This document shows, one piece after another, positions 9,577 through 17,935 of a stretch of DNA of 46,513 nt (within the stretch, counting starts at the first letter, position 1; every line of letters begins with the position of its first letter). The DNA is from JAGCJX01 sp045638645 (GTDB lineage Bacteria; Bacteroidota; Bacteroidia; Bacteroidales; UBA932). Under the pieces are notes generated by a model. It searched no databases, was not told where the DNA came from, and saw nothing but the letters and a program-made list of their open reading frames with translations. The position numbers and the translations under genes were made by a program. The stretch lies in assembly GCA_045638645.1 (NCBI GenBank), contig JAZUBU010000011.1:1-46513 (forward strand). The letters run 5' to 3'.

Positions 9577-10507
9577 CCTCACGTTCCGGCACCCCCGCAG
9601 CAAACGGGTGGTGACCGATGATTTCCTTTTGCCACTTGTCCCGGCTCACATGCATGTAGACCTCCGTGGTCAGAATGGACTCGTGCCCCAACATTTCCTG
9701 CACCACCCGCAAGTCTGCCCCATTCTCAATCAGATGGGTCGCAAAGGAATGCCGGAAGGTATGCGGAGACACCTCCTTGCGAATGCCCGCCGCGGCCGCT
9801 TGGCGACGGACAATCAGAAAGATCATCTCCCGGGTCAGACGGGCACCCCGACGGTTCAAAAACAGACAGTCCGAAAAATTAGGCTGACATGGCAAGGTTC
9901 TGCGCTGATCCAGATACTGTATCACCGAACGCATGGCGGGCTCACTCACCGGCACAAGCCGCTGCTTATCCCCCTTGCCGACGACCCGAATGAAACCCTC
10001 CTCAAAAAAAAGATCCGAAAGCCGCAAGTTCAACAACTCACTCACACGCAGACCGCAAGAATACAACATTTCCAAAATGGCACGATCCCGATGTCCCTGC
10101 GGATGCGACAGATCCACCGACTCGAGAACAGCAATCACCTCCGAAACAGACAGGACTGCCGGCAAATGTTTCTGCAATTTGGGTGATTCCAACCGCACCG
10201 TCGGATCTTCCTGAATGAAACGGGACATCAGCAAAAACGTAAAGAACGAGCGCAACGAACTTACCATCCGCGCCTGCGAACGCTTTGATAACGCCCCGAC
10301 ACAAGTACCCAAGAACAAAGCCAGATGTTCAAAACGCACATCCTCGGGCAACAATCCTGCACCCTCCCCTTGCAAATAACCAATCAGACGCTGAATGTCT
10401 GCACAATAAGCGGCCACGGTATGCTTGGACAGCGACCGCTCCAACTGCAGATAGACCTGGTATTCAGACAATACCAGCTGCCATTGACGCTGAAAAGAAT
10501 CTTTCAT
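9566..10507 (-). CDS. xerD: Tyrosine recombinase XerD/XerC
   Basis: About 313 residues from the ATG at 10507 (the frame extends six codons further, into the tRNA-flanking DNA, but MKDSFQ is the natural start). It has an N-terminal SAM-like core-binding domain (about 10-100) and a catalytic domain with the full R-K-H-R-H-Y set: R in SCGLRVSEL, K in VGKGDKQR, H and R in HTFRHSFATHL, H in LGHESI and the tyrosine nucleophile in VYMHVS. XerC/XerD resolve chromosome dimers at dif. A mobile-element integrase is less likely because length, motifs and the housekeeping context fit Xer. A tRNA-Arg gene lies only 9 bases upstream on the same strand. The stop codon lies in a 12-bp tandem repeat. Confidence 0.88.
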   Translation of the reverse strand: MKDSFQRQWQLVLSEYQVYLQLERSLSKHTVAAYCADIQRLIGYLQGEGAGLLPEDVRFEHLALFLGTCVGALSKRSQARMVSSLRSFFTFLLMSRFIQEDPTVRLESPKLQKHLPAVLSVSEVIAVLESVDLSHPQGHRDRAILEMLYSCGLRVSELLNLRLSDLFFEEGFIRVVGKGDKQRLVPVSEPAMRSVIQYLDQRRTLPCQPNFSDCLFLNRRGARLTREMIFLIVRRQAAAAGIRKEVSPHTFRHSFATHLIENGADLRVVQEMLGHESILTTEVYMHVSRDKWQKEIIGHHPFAAGVPEREDSF

Positions 10508-10516
10508 CGTTAGTAG

Positions 10517-10588
10517 TACCCCCAACAGGACTCGAACCTGTATTTAAAGTTTAGGAAACTTTCGTTCTATCCCTTGAACTATGAGGGC
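10517..10588 (-). tRNA. tRNA-Arg (anticodon CCT)
   Basis: On the minus strand the sequence folds as a complete cloverleaf: acceptor GCCCTCA with TGGGGGT (G-U pairs allowed), D-stem GTTC/GAAC, anticodon stem AAAGT/ACTTT with loop TTCCTAA (anticodon CCT), and T-stem ACAGG/CCTGT with loop TTCGAGT. CCA is not encoded. It begins 5 bases after the plsX stop codon and ends 9 bases before the xerD start, so it is probably processed out of a shared transcript. Confidence 0.95.
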
Positions 10589-10593
10589 ATATT

Positions 10594-11547
10594 TTAAGCC
10601 GAATGCAACATTTGCTGCTGTATGCGGTCAACCAGTCCGGAACTCGCCACCTCGTAAGCCTTTTGGATCATGCGACAGATGGCTCGAGGGGTTGATGCCC
10701 CATGACCAATTACAACAGGGGCCTTCACGCCCAAAACTGGCGTACCTCCGTACTCTTCGTAGTTGAACCGGTTCAAAAATTCACGGTTCACACCCAATCG
10801 GGCACAAACACTGTACAAGGCCTCGGATTGCTTCAGACAAATGTTGCCGACAAAACCATCGCAAACCAGGACATCTGCCTGACCGCCCTCGTACAAATGA
10901 TTGGCTTCCATGTTCCCTACGAAATTCAGCGCAGGAGACTCCGCCAAAATTTTATATGCTTCACGCGTGGTCATATTCCCCTTTTCAGACTCCTCGCCAA
11001 TGTTCAACAATGCGACACGAGGCTGCTCCATCCCCATGATGGTCTGCGCATAAACGGTTCCCAACTCGGCAAACTGGTACAGGACGTCCGATTTGGCGTC
11101 GGTATTGAATCCCACGTCCAACAACAACATTTTGCCCCCATTGAGCAAGGGAATCTCGGCGGAGATACAAGGACGGATCACACCCGTGAGTGTACCTACG
11201 GTCGTAACCGAACCCACCAGCATGGCTCCGGTATTACCGGCACTCGCAAAAGCATCCAACTCACCGTTGGCCAACATCTGAAACCCCCTCGCGATGGAAG
11301 AATCCGGTTTCTGCTTGTAGGCGATAACGGGCTGCTCGTGCATCTCGAGCACCTGAGAACAAGAGGATATGACAAAAATACCGGGATCTATTCCGTTTTC
11401 ACGGCAGATTCCGGTAATTTGATCCGCATCTCCTAACAACACAAGTGTTGCTAAGCCGGACAATTGCTGCACAACTTCGGCGGCTCCCAAGACAACTTGA
11501 ACGGGGGCAAAATCGCCACCCATTGCATCGACACCGATCTGCAGCAT
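10594..11547 (-). CDS. plsX: Phosphate acyltransferase PlsX
   Basis: 317 residues, normal length. It converts acyl-ACP and phosphate to acyl-phosphate for phospholipid synthesis. Family hallmarks are the N-terminal IGVDAMGGDFAP, SAGNTGAM in the middle, NIGEESEKGN, and VCDGFVGNICLK followed by GHGAST near the end. It lies in the common order yceD, rpmF, plsX with gaps of 24 and 14 bases. fabH, which often comes next in such operons, is absent; a tRNA-Arg gene and xerD follow instead. Confidence 0.96.
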   Translation of the reverse strand: MLQIGVDAMGGDFAPVQVVLGAAEVVQQLSGLATLVLLGDADQITGICRENGIDPGIFVISSCSQVLEMHEQPVIAYKQKPDSSIARGFQMLANGELDAFASAGNTGAMLVGSVTTVGTLTGVIRPCISAEIPLLNGGKMLLLDVGFNTDAKSDVLYQFAELGTVYAQTIMGMEQPRVALLNIGEESEKGNMTTREAYKILAESPALNFVGNMEANHLYEGGQADVLVCDGFVGNICLKQSEALYSVCARLGVNREFLNRFNYEEYGGTPVLGVKAPVVIGHGASTPRAICRMIQKAYEVASSGLVDRIQQQMLHSA

Positions 11548-11561
11548 AGCGTAGCTAACGC

Positions 11562-11744
11562 TTACTCGTTGCTCTTGTCAATAACCAAGCGTCCGCGGTA
11601 GAATCCGCATTCAGGGCATACGCGGTGGTACAATACGGCTGCTCCGCAGTTTGAGCAAGTAGCCAAAGTCGGCATAACTGCCTTGTCGTGGGTTCTACGT
11701 TTGTTTCTACGTTGTTTTGAAACTCTGTGTTTAGGATGTGCCAT
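11562..11744 (-). CDS. rpmF: 50S ribosomal protein L32
   Basis: 60 residues, starting MAHPKHRVSKQRRNKRRTHD, the classic basic N-terminus of L32. It keeps both zinc-knuckle pairs, CSNCG and CPECG, so it is the zinc-binding form. It sits between yceD and plsX, the most common context of rpmF in bacteria. Confidence 0.97.
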   Translation of the reverse strand: MAHPKHRVSKQRRNKRRTHDKAVMPTLATCSNCGAAVLYHRVCPECGFYRGRLVIDKSNE

Positions 11745-11768
11745 TGCTTTCTATTTTTATTGTCTTAA

Positions 11769-12245
11769 TTATTTCAAAATTTCTTTCATCCGTTCCATCA
11801 TGACCGGATCACAAGCGCCCTCTTCGTGAATTTTTTGAATCGGCAAACTCAAGCATACATAGTCGTAAAAAACTTGACTCAAATCCAATTCAGTCTCGTT
11901 GCGTTCCAACTCTATCACATCGCCATCGGGTCGTTCGTCTTCTTCATCCCGAACCCGCGATACGCCTGAAAAAGTTACCGCAATCGTCTCTTCCACATCA
12001 ATCGGAAGCTGCAACTCACTCAAACAGCGATCACACTCAACCGTCACATCTCCCTCAATCTTCAACCCCAGACGCATACACAAACCGGTCTTTTCCAATT
12101 CAACGTCTGCTTTTAAATTTGCTCCAATGATTTGATTTTCACCAAATTCATTAAAAAAAGACGTCTCAATCGGGAACTCCATCCGATGCTTTCCGGGCTG
12201 TAAACCCTTGAGGTCAATGCGGTACAATTGTTCTCCTTTGTCCAT
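11769..12245 (-). CDS. yceD: YceD/DUF177 family protein
   Basis: About 158 residues from the ATG at 12245. An in-frame TTG four codons upstream is less likely because it lies on the -7 promoter box. DUF177 proteins accompany rpmF and are linked to 23S rRNA maturation. The diagnostic core VECDRCLSELQLP is present with its C-x2-C pair (around residue 95), followed by an acidic stretch and a DLSQVFYDYVCLSLP segment typical of the family. It is the first gene after typA. Confidence 0.9.
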   Translation of the reverse strand: MDKGEQLYRIDLKGLQPGKHRMEFPIETSFFNEFGENQIIGANLKADVELEKTGLCMRLGLKIEGDVTVECDRCLSELQLPIDVEETIAVTFSGVSRVRDEEDERPDGDVIELERNETELDLSQVFYDYVCLSLPIQKIHEEGACDPVMMERMKEILK

Positions 12246-12254
12246 AATGGGCGG

Positions 12255-12262
12255 CAAAGATA
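12255..12262 (-). promoter_or_regulatory. -7 box of the yceD-rpmF-plsX operon
   Basis: Reads TATCTTTG on the minus strand, a full match to TAnnTTTG, in the 38-base gap after typA. A possible -33 TTG lies 22 bases further up. With transcription starting about 5-8 bases after the box, the leader before the ATG at 12245 would be only a few bases. Confidence 0.55.
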
Positions 12263-12283
12263 TAAAATTTTTTTAGAAATGAA

Positions 12284-14080
12284 TCAACCTTTTCTCCGTT
12301 TTCTTTCAATCTCATCCAAAATAATCTTTCTGATCCGCATGGATTTCGGAGTTACTTCCACCAACTCATCTTCCTGGATGTATTCCAAAGCCTCTTCCAA
12401 GGAGAACACAATCGGCGGAGGAAGCATGACCTTCTCATCACTACCGGCAGCACGAACGTTACTCAATTTCTTGGTCTTGCAGATATTGATATTCAAATCA
12501 TCTGCACGGGTGTGCTCTCCGACCACCTGACCGGCATAGATATCTTCCCCCGGAGGAATGAAGAACTTACCCCGATCCTGAAGCTTGTCCATCGCATAAG
12601 CAACCGCTGTTCCGGTTTCGATCGCCACCAACGAACCGTTGTTGCGTTTTTCAATTTCCCCTTTGTAAGGTTCATATCCCTTGAAACGGTGAGCCACCAC
12701 CGCTTCGCCTTGGGTTGCCGTCAGCAAATTGCTGCGCAGTCCGATCAGGCCGCGGGACGGAATATCAAAGTCCAAATGCGCCCGGTCTCCACGGGTCTCC
12801 ATGTGCAGGAGTGAAGCCTTTCTGCGGGTAGAAATTTCAATTGCACGTCCGACCATTTCTTCCGGAAGGTCGATGGTCAAGTGCTCAATCGGTTCGCAAC
12901 GGACACCGTTGATGTTTTTATCCAACACCTTCGGCTGACCAACTTGCAATTCAAAACCTTCCCGACGCATCGTTTCAATCAACACCGACAAGTGCAACAC
13001 ACCGCGCCCATAGACGATGAAGGAATCGGCAGTCAGACCTTCCTTCACCCGCAAGGCCAGGTTTTTCTCCAGCTCTTTTTCCAAACGGTCTTTCAAGTGA
13101 CGGGAAGTCACGTATTTTCCTTCTTTTCCGAAGAACGGAGAGTCGTTGATGGTAAACAACATACTCATCGTCGGCTCGTCCACCGAGATCGGAGGCAGAG
13201 CTTCCGGATTTTCCAAGTCAGCGATGGTGTCTCCAATCTCAAATCCTTCGATACCCACTACCGCACAAATATCGCCGCTGTACACTTCGTCCGCCTTGCG
13301 TTTTTCCAGGCCTTCGAAGACCATCAAGTCTTTGATTTTCTGACGTTCTGTCGTTCCATCCCGTTTGCAGAGGGTGATCCACATGCCCGGTTTCAGCACA
13401 CCGCGGTTCACACGTCCTACCGCAATCCGACCCACATACGGAGAATATTCCAACGAAGAAATCAACATCTGCGGCGTACCTTCCAACACTTCCGGACCCG
13501 GAATCTCTTCGAGAATGGTGTCCAACAAAGCGGTGATGTCGTTGGTCGGTTGCTTCCAATCCAAAGACATCCATCCTTGTTTGGCACTGCCATACACCGT
13601 CTTGAAATCCAATTGTTCTTCGGTCGCATTCAAGGAGAACATCAGGTCAAACACCTGCTCGTTCACCTCATCCGGACGGCAGTTCGGTTTGTCCACCTTG
13701 TTCACCACCACAATGGGTTTCTTGCCCATTTCGATGGCCTTTTGCAACACGAAACGGGTCTGAGGCATGGTGCCTTCAAAGGCATCCACCAGCAACAAAA
13801 CCCCATCGGTCATGTTCAACACCCGTTCCACTTCCCCACCGAAGTCGGCGTGGCCAGGGGTGTCAATGATGTTGATCTTATTGCCCTTATAAGGAACCGA
13901 AACGTTCTTGGAGAGAATGGTAATCCCCCGCTCACGTTCCAGGTCGTTGTTGTCCAAAATCAGTTCGCCCAACTTCTCTGCATCTCGGGCCATTCGGGCC
14001 TGATAAATCATCCGGTCAACCAGGGTTGTTTTGCCATGGTCAACGTGGGCAATAATTGCTATGTTTCTAATGTTTTGCAT
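12284..14080 (-). CDS. typA: Translational GTPase TypA/BipA
   Basis: About 598 residues from the ATG at 14080 (a GTG three codons upstream is less likely). Ribosome-associated GTPase involved in 50S assembly and stress adaptation. Motifs: G1 AHVDHGKTT (near 10-18), switch II DTPGHADFGGEVER (near 75) and NKVDKPNC (near 130). The EF-G-like domains follow, then the BipA-specific C-terminal domain containing PSRGLIGLRS and GEVVAHRF-like text. It ends in a basic KRRKG tail. It is divergent from guaA with a 77-base gap, and a perfect -7 box sits very close to its start. Confidence 0.95.
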   Translation of the reverse strand: MQNIRNIAIIAHVDHGKTTLVDRMIYQARMARDAEKLGELILDNNDLERERGITILSKNVSVPYKGNKINIIDTPGHADFGGEVERVLNMTDGVLLLVDAFEGTMPQTRFVLQKAIEMGKKPIVVVNKVDKPNCRPDEVNEQVFDLMFSLNATEEQLDFKTVYGSAKQGWMSLDWKQPTNDITALLDTILEEIPGPEVLEGTPQMLISSLEYSPYVGRIAVGRVNRGVLKPGMWITLCKRDGTTERQKIKDLMVFEGLEKRKADEVYSGDICAVVGIEGFEIGDTIADLENPEALPPISVDEPTMSMLFTINDSPFFGKEGKYVTSRHLKDRLEKELEKNLALRVKEGLTADSFIVYGRGVLHLSVLIETMRREGFELQVGQPKVLDKNINGVRCEPIEHLTIDLPEEMVGRAIEISTRRKASLLHMETRGDRAHLDFDIPSRGLIGLRSNLLTATQGEAVVAHRFKGYEPYKGEIEKRNNGSLVAIETGTAVAYAMDKLQDRGKFFIPPGEDIYAGQVVGEHTRADDLNINICKTKKLSNVRAAGSDEKVMLPPPIVFSLEEALEYIQEDELVEVTPKSMRIRKIILDEIERKRRKG

Positions 14081-14088
14081 ACGAGTCA

Positions 14089-14096
14089 CAAAAGTA
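14089..14096 (-). promoter_or_regulatory. -7 box of typA
   Basis: Reads TACTTTTG on the minus strand, a full match to TAnnTTTG, only 8 bases before the typA ATG. The mRNA would be leaderless or nearly so if this is the real promoter. No TTTG is seen 19 bases further upstream. Confidence 0.45.
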
Positions 14097-14129
14097 CAAA
14101 AAAACCGCTACCTATGTCTATTTTTTTAC

Positions 14130-14137
14130 TATCTTCG
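14130..14137 (+). promoter_or_regulatory. Possible -7 box of guaA
   Basis: Reads TATCTTCG, one mismatch from TAnnTTTG, 20 bases before the guaA ATG. No matching -33 element. Confidence 0.3.
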
Positions 14138-14157
14138 CAAAAAAATACGATAAGCGT

Positions 14158-15744
14158 ATGACAGAAAAAATCATCATTTTGGATTTCGGTTCACAAGTGA
14201 CCCAATTGATTGGACGCCGCGTTCGTGAGTTGAATGTGTACTGCGAAATCCACCCTTATAACAAAGCCCCGCAATTGGACGAGACCGTCAAAGGGGTCAT
14301 CTTGTCGGGTAGTCCCCACTCGGTTCGGGACGAAAAAGCACCGACCATTGACACCACACCGTTCCTCGGCAAGCTTCCTGTGTTGGGAATCTGCTACGGT
14401 GCCCAATACCTGGCCTACCACAACGGAGGAGAAGTCAATGCCTCCCTGGCCCGCGAATACGGACGAGCCAACTTAAAAATCAAAGACATCGATTCACCCT
14501 TGTTCAAGGGAATTCCCTTTGAATCACAAGTATGGATGTCCCACGGCGACACCATCGCCCGGCTTCCCGAGGGAGCACACGTCATTGCTTCCACCGAAGA
14601 TGTGACCAATGCCGCCTACTCCATTGATGACAAACGGGCTTACTGTGTACAGTTCCACCCGGAAGTATTCCACTCTACCTTTGGACCTAAAATGCTGGAA
14701 AACTTCGTCATGGACATCTGCGAATGCCACGGCGAATGGACCCCGGCATCGTTCATTGAAAACACCGTAGAATCCTTGCGTACCCAATTGGGCGATGACC
14801 GCGTGATCCTCGGCCTCTCCGGCGGAGTTGACTCCACGGTAGCAGCAGTACTCCTCAACAAAGCCATTGGACAAAACCTGATCTGCATCTTTGTAGACAA
14901 CGGTCTGCTCCGCAAGAACGAATTCGAATCCGTACTCGAGTCTTACCGCGATATGGGACTCAACGTCATCGGCGTGGATGCCTCCAACCAATTCCTGGAT
15001 GTACTCGCCGGCGTATCCGACCCGGAACAAAAACGCAAGGCCATCGGACGCACCTTCATCGAAGTGTTCGATGCGGAAGCCAAAAAAGTCACCAATGCAA
15101 AATGGCTGGCCCAAGGCACCATTTACCCGGATGTCATTGAATCCGTATCCGTAAACGGTCCTTCCTCAACCATCAAATCCCACCACAATGTAGGAGGTCT
15201 TCCGGAAAAGATGAACCTGAAGATTGTTGAACCGTTGCGCACCTTGTTCAAAGACGAAGTTCGCCGCGTTGGAAAAACCCTGGGCATCAAGAGTGAGTTG
15301 ATTTCCCGCCACCCGTTCCCGGGTCCCGGTTTGGCCATCCGCCTTTTGGGAGAAATTACCCGCGAGAAACTCAACATCCTCAAAGATGCGGATGCGATTT
15401 ATACCCAAGCCCTTCGTGAAACACCTGCCCCGGAAGGTTGGCAACCGGCTTCTGGTGCCATTCCCTCCGGTGACGTACTGACCCTGTACGACACCATTTG
15501 GCAAGCGGGTGCGATCCTGCTTCCGATCCGTAGCGTAGGGGTGATGGGCGATGAACGCACCTATGAATACACCATTGCCCTGCGTGCCGTTACCTCAACC
15601 GACGGTATGACCGCAGACTGGGTACACCTCCCCTACGATTTCATGGCGAAAGTTTCCAACGATATCATCAACAAAGTACGTGGCGTCAACCGCGTAGTGT
15701 ATGATATCTCCTCCAAACCGCCTGCAACCATCGAGTGGGAATAA
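14158..15744 (+). CDS. guaA: GMP synthase (glutamine-hydrolysing)
   Basis: 528 residues; last step of GMP synthesis from XMP. The N-terminal class I glutamine amidotransferase domain has the nucleophile C79 in GICYGAQ and the His-Glu pair in QFHPEVFHS (near 165). The ATP pyrophosphatase domain has the P-loop LSGGVDST (near 220), then GTIYPDVIES and HHNVGGLPE. The C-terminal dimerisation domain ends in PPATIEWE, the invariant end of the family. It is convergent with the cardiolipin synthase gene, with only 6 bases between stops and no terminator visible. Confidence 0.98.
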   Translation: MTEKIIILDFGSQVTQLIGRRVRELNVYCEIHPYNKAPQLDETVKGVILSGSPHSVRDEKAPTIDTTPFLGKLPVLGICYGAQYLAYHNGGEVNASLAREYGRANLKIKDIDSPLFKGIPFESQVWMSHGDTIARLPEGAHVIASTEDVTNAAYSIDDKRAYCVQFHPEVFHSTFGPKMLENFVMDICECHGEWTPASFIENTVESLRTQLGDDRVILGLSGGVDSTVAAVLLNKAIGQNLICIFVDNGLLRKNEFESVLESYRDMGLNVIGVDASNQFLDVLAGVSDPEQKRKAIGRTFIEVFDAEAKKVTNAKWLAQGTIYPDVIESVSVNGPSSTIKSHHNVGGLPEKMNLKIVEPLRTLFKDEVRRVGKTLGIKSELISRHPFPGPGLAIRLLGEITREKLNILKDADAIYTQALRETPAPEGWQPASGAIPSGDVLTLYDTIWQAGAILLPIRSVGVMGDERTYEYTIALRAVTSTDGMTADWVHLPYDFMAKVSNDIINKVRGVNRVVYDISSKPPATIEWE

Positions 15745-15750
15745 GACTTC

Positions 15751-17226
15751 CTACAACAACGGACTGATCAAACGCGCAGCGGCTTCAATGATTCGATTTT
15801 GAACGCTGCGCGTTTTCCATTGCGCACGCGTCACCATCTGACAACGATGCTTGTCCTTATGAAACTGTGCCTCAATCTGCTCTGCACAGGCAGGATGATA
15901 AATGACCGAAGTGACTTCAAAATTATGTTCCATACTCCGGTTATCCATGTTTGCCGAACCGATGATGCAGAATTCCGAGTCAATCGACAAGACCTTGGAA
16001 TGATTGAAACCGTCCTTGAACAAGTAAATCTTCACTCCCGCAAACAAAAGTTCGCTGATGTACGACATGGTTCCCCAATAGGTCAGCCAGGTATCGGAAC
16101 GTTCCGGAATCATGAGGTTGACTTCCACTCCCGACAAAGCGGCATTCTTAATTGCTTCCAGGAGCGGATTGGACGGAATAAAATACGGAGTCACAATGTA
16201 AATGTGGTGATGCGCCTGTACTACGGCCGAAAGAAAACACTGCTGGATCCCTGACCAGTCACTGTCCGGTCCAGAGGAGATTGTCTGCATCAAGTACTTT
16301 GAGGAAGACGGACCCTTCCCAGGTCCACCCAAATTCAAATCAGGATAGTACCGTTTGCGACGCTTCAATTTCTTGTTCAGAATAAAAAATCGGTCCAACA
16401 AGAAACTTTCCTGCAAAGCATAGACCGCAGGACCTTCGATGCGAATATGGGTATCACGCCACTCGGGGAAAACGCCCCCATCGTAATAACGGTCAGCCAG
16501 GTTCACACCTCCCAAGAAACCAATTTCTGCATCCACCACCAGGATCTTCCGATGGTTCCGGTAATTGACTACCGGCGGAGGAAACAACAGACGGAAAGGA
16601 GAAAAATTCAGGATTTCCACCCCGGCATCCTGCAGTTGCTGCAAATACTGTTTACTCAATTTCCGGCTTCCGAATCCATCGAACATCAAGCGAACCTCCA
16701 CACCTTCCTTCGCCTTACGAATCAACAAGTCACGAATGACACCTCCCACCCGGTCTTCTTCCAGGATGTAAGACTGCAAGTGAATGTGATTCACCGCCTT
16801 TTCCATGGCCTCAATCATGGAAGACAAGGCCTCCTTACCCGAAAAATAAATCTGAATACCTTGTGCACTCAGCAGAAGGCTTCGACTGGAATTGAAATTC
16901 TGAACGATGATTTTGGAAAATGGCTTCAGACGGAGCGCCTCCGGGTCCGTTTCCAGATAATAATCCATCTCTGCACGGGTCAGACGCTGCCTGCGGAAAC
17001 TGCGGTCACCGGATCCTTTCCGGTTGAACATCTTCTCTTTCCGAAAATTACGTCCCAGGAAAACATAACAAATAAGTCCCACATACGGAACTGCCAGAAT
17101 CACAATGACCCAGGACAACGTCTTGACAGGATCCTCCCGTTTATAAATAATCAACGCAGATGCCACAATGGACAGCACCAGATTGACCGCATACAACAGG
17201 GCCCCTAAAGCAACACCAAACGACAT
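15751..17226 (-). CDS. cls: Cardiolipin synthase
   Basis: 491 residues. Two N-terminal membrane helices (about 5-28 and 36-58) anchor two phospholipase-D-type catalytic domains. Both HKD motifs are intact: NHRKILVVD followed by GFLGGVNLADRY (near 225), and NHSKVLSID followed by IIGSANMDNRS (near 405). Members condense two phosphatidylglycerols to cardiolipin. Length and topology fit ClsA-type enzymes. It starts 18 bases after the small PurL-tail-like gene. Confidence 0.94.
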   Translation of the reverse strand: MSFGVALGALLYAVNLVLSIVASALIIYKREDPVKTLSWVIVILAVPYVGLICYVFLGRNFRKEKMFNRKGSGDRSFRRQRLTRAEMDYYLETDPEALRLKPFSKIIVQNFNSSRSLLLSAQGIQIYFSGKEALSSMIEAMEKAVNHIHLQSYILEEDRVGGVIRDLLIRKAKEGVEVRLMFDGFGSRKLSKQYLQQLQDAGVEILNFSPFRLLFPPPVVNYRNHRKILVVDAEIGFLGGVNLADRYYDGGVFPEWRDTHIRIEGPAVYALQESFLLDRFFILNKKLKRRKRYYPDLNLGGPGKGPSSSKYLMQTISSGPDSDWSGIQQCFLSAVVQAHHHIYIVTPYFIPSNPLLEAIKNAALSGVEVNLMIPERSDTWLTYWGTMSYISELLFAGVKIYLFKDGFNHSKVLSIDSEFCIIGSANMDNRSMEHNFEVTSVIYHPACAEQIEAQFHKDKHRCQMVTRAQWKTRSVQNRIIEAAARLISPLL

Positions 17227-17244
17227 AGGTGTGAAAGAAAAATA

Positions 17245-17640
17245 CTACAAGTCTTGAACAAAGCCATGAGACTGGCCATCCACACGAAACTCTCCTTTGG
17301 TCACGTGTCCCAACAACGTAATGCCGATGCCGTGGTTCAGCATGAAAGAAACAAAATCCTTCTCCTGGTCATCATTCACAGAAATGACGCCAACATAGTC
17401 GGTCTTGCCATGCAGGAATTGTTCTGCCTCAATCTCCAACAAGGTCTCAATTTCAAAACCCAATTGGTGCGGACGACTGCATTCCACGAGGGTATGAAAA
17501 AGACCATCTGCCCCAATTTTCCGATAACAGGAAACATAATCCGTATTGGCAGCATCCTTCATATATTGCTCAGCCTGTTTGTTTTTCAACAGATAAAGGG
17601 TCTCACCTTTGCTCTGAAAGTAGTTGTGGGCATTCTTCAT
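17245..17640 (-). CDS. Small protein resembling the C-terminal AIRS domain of PurL
   Basis: 131 residues, start ATG at 17640. The segment DGLFHTLVECSRPHQLGFEI (about 45-64) followed by EAEQFLHGKTDYVGVISVN and the end GIGITLLGHVTKGEFRVDG resembles, in order, the last domain of PurM/PurL-type enzymes: the D-x-GG-L block, the domain core, and the closing I-x-x-x-x-LG-x-V segment. The ATP- and substrate-binding N-terminal parts are missing, so it cannot be a complete FGAM synthase or AIR synthase. Either a standalone conserved domain or the remnant of a larger gene. The similarity is my reading by eye and is tentative. It is cotranscribed with cls (18-base gap). Confidence 0.5.
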   Translation of the reverse strand: MKNAHNYFQSKGETLYLLKNKQAEQYMKDAANTDYVSCYRKIGADGLFHTLVECSRPHQLGFEIETLLEIEAEQFLHGKTDYVGVISVNDDQEKDFVSFMLNHGIGITLLGHVTKGEFRVDGQSHGFVQDL

Positions 17641-17673
17641 AAGGTAAATTTTTGTGTAAATATAAGGATTTTT

Positions 17674-17703
17674 TTTGAAGTTTCAGAAATGGTTGTATCT
17701 TTG
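17674..17703 (+). promoter_or_regulatory. Promoter of tRNA-Leu
   Basis: TTTG at 17674-17677, an 18-base spacer, then TATCTTTG at 17696-17703, matching the Bacteroidetes -33/-7 consensus. Transcription should start near 17710, about 10 bases before the tRNA. Confidence 0.7.
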
Positions 17704-17719
17704 CAATCCCAAACCTCAA

Positions 17720-17803
17720 GCCCAGATGGTGAAATTGGTAGACACGCCACTTTGAGGGGGTGGTGCCGGTTACGGTGTGCAAGTTCGAGTCTTGTTCTGG
17801 GCA
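17720..17803 (+). tRNA. tRNA-Leu (anticodon GAG)
   Basis: An 84-base class II tRNA. Acceptor GCCCAGA pairs with TCTGGGC; anticodon stem CCACT/GGTGG with loop TTGAGGG (anticodon GAG); a long variable arm (TGCCGGTTACGGTGT region); T-loop TTCGAGT. CCA is not encoded. A matching promoter lies directly upstream and a strong terminator directly downstream, so it is a single-gene unit. Confidence 0.96.
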
Positions 17804-17814
17804 CACAATAGGGA

Positions 17815-17846
17815 GAGCGACCAAGCAATTGGTCGCTCGTTTTTTA
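17815..17846 (+). terminator. Rho-independent terminator after tRNA-Leu
   Basis: A perfect 10-base-pair stem GAGCGACCAA/TTGGTCGCTC with a 4-base loop, followed by G and six T residues. Starts 12 bases after the tRNA end. Confidence 0.93.
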
Positions 17847-17935
17847 TGCAATATACCCGATCATTCCACATGGTTTAGAAAGAATTTCCTATCTTTAGGC
17901 TATGAAAATATCGTACCAAACTAAAACAAGATAAC

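Noticed and set aside
9566..10588. Integrase next to a tRNA gene as a sign of a genomic island
   Set aside because: The recombinase has the length and motifs of housekeeping XerD, neighbours are core genes, and no duplicated tRNA end was seen.
12881..14161. A 426-codon plus-strand open frame opposite typA
   Set aside because: TypA motifs are intact on the minus strand; this frame is His/Gln-rich antisense text without domains.
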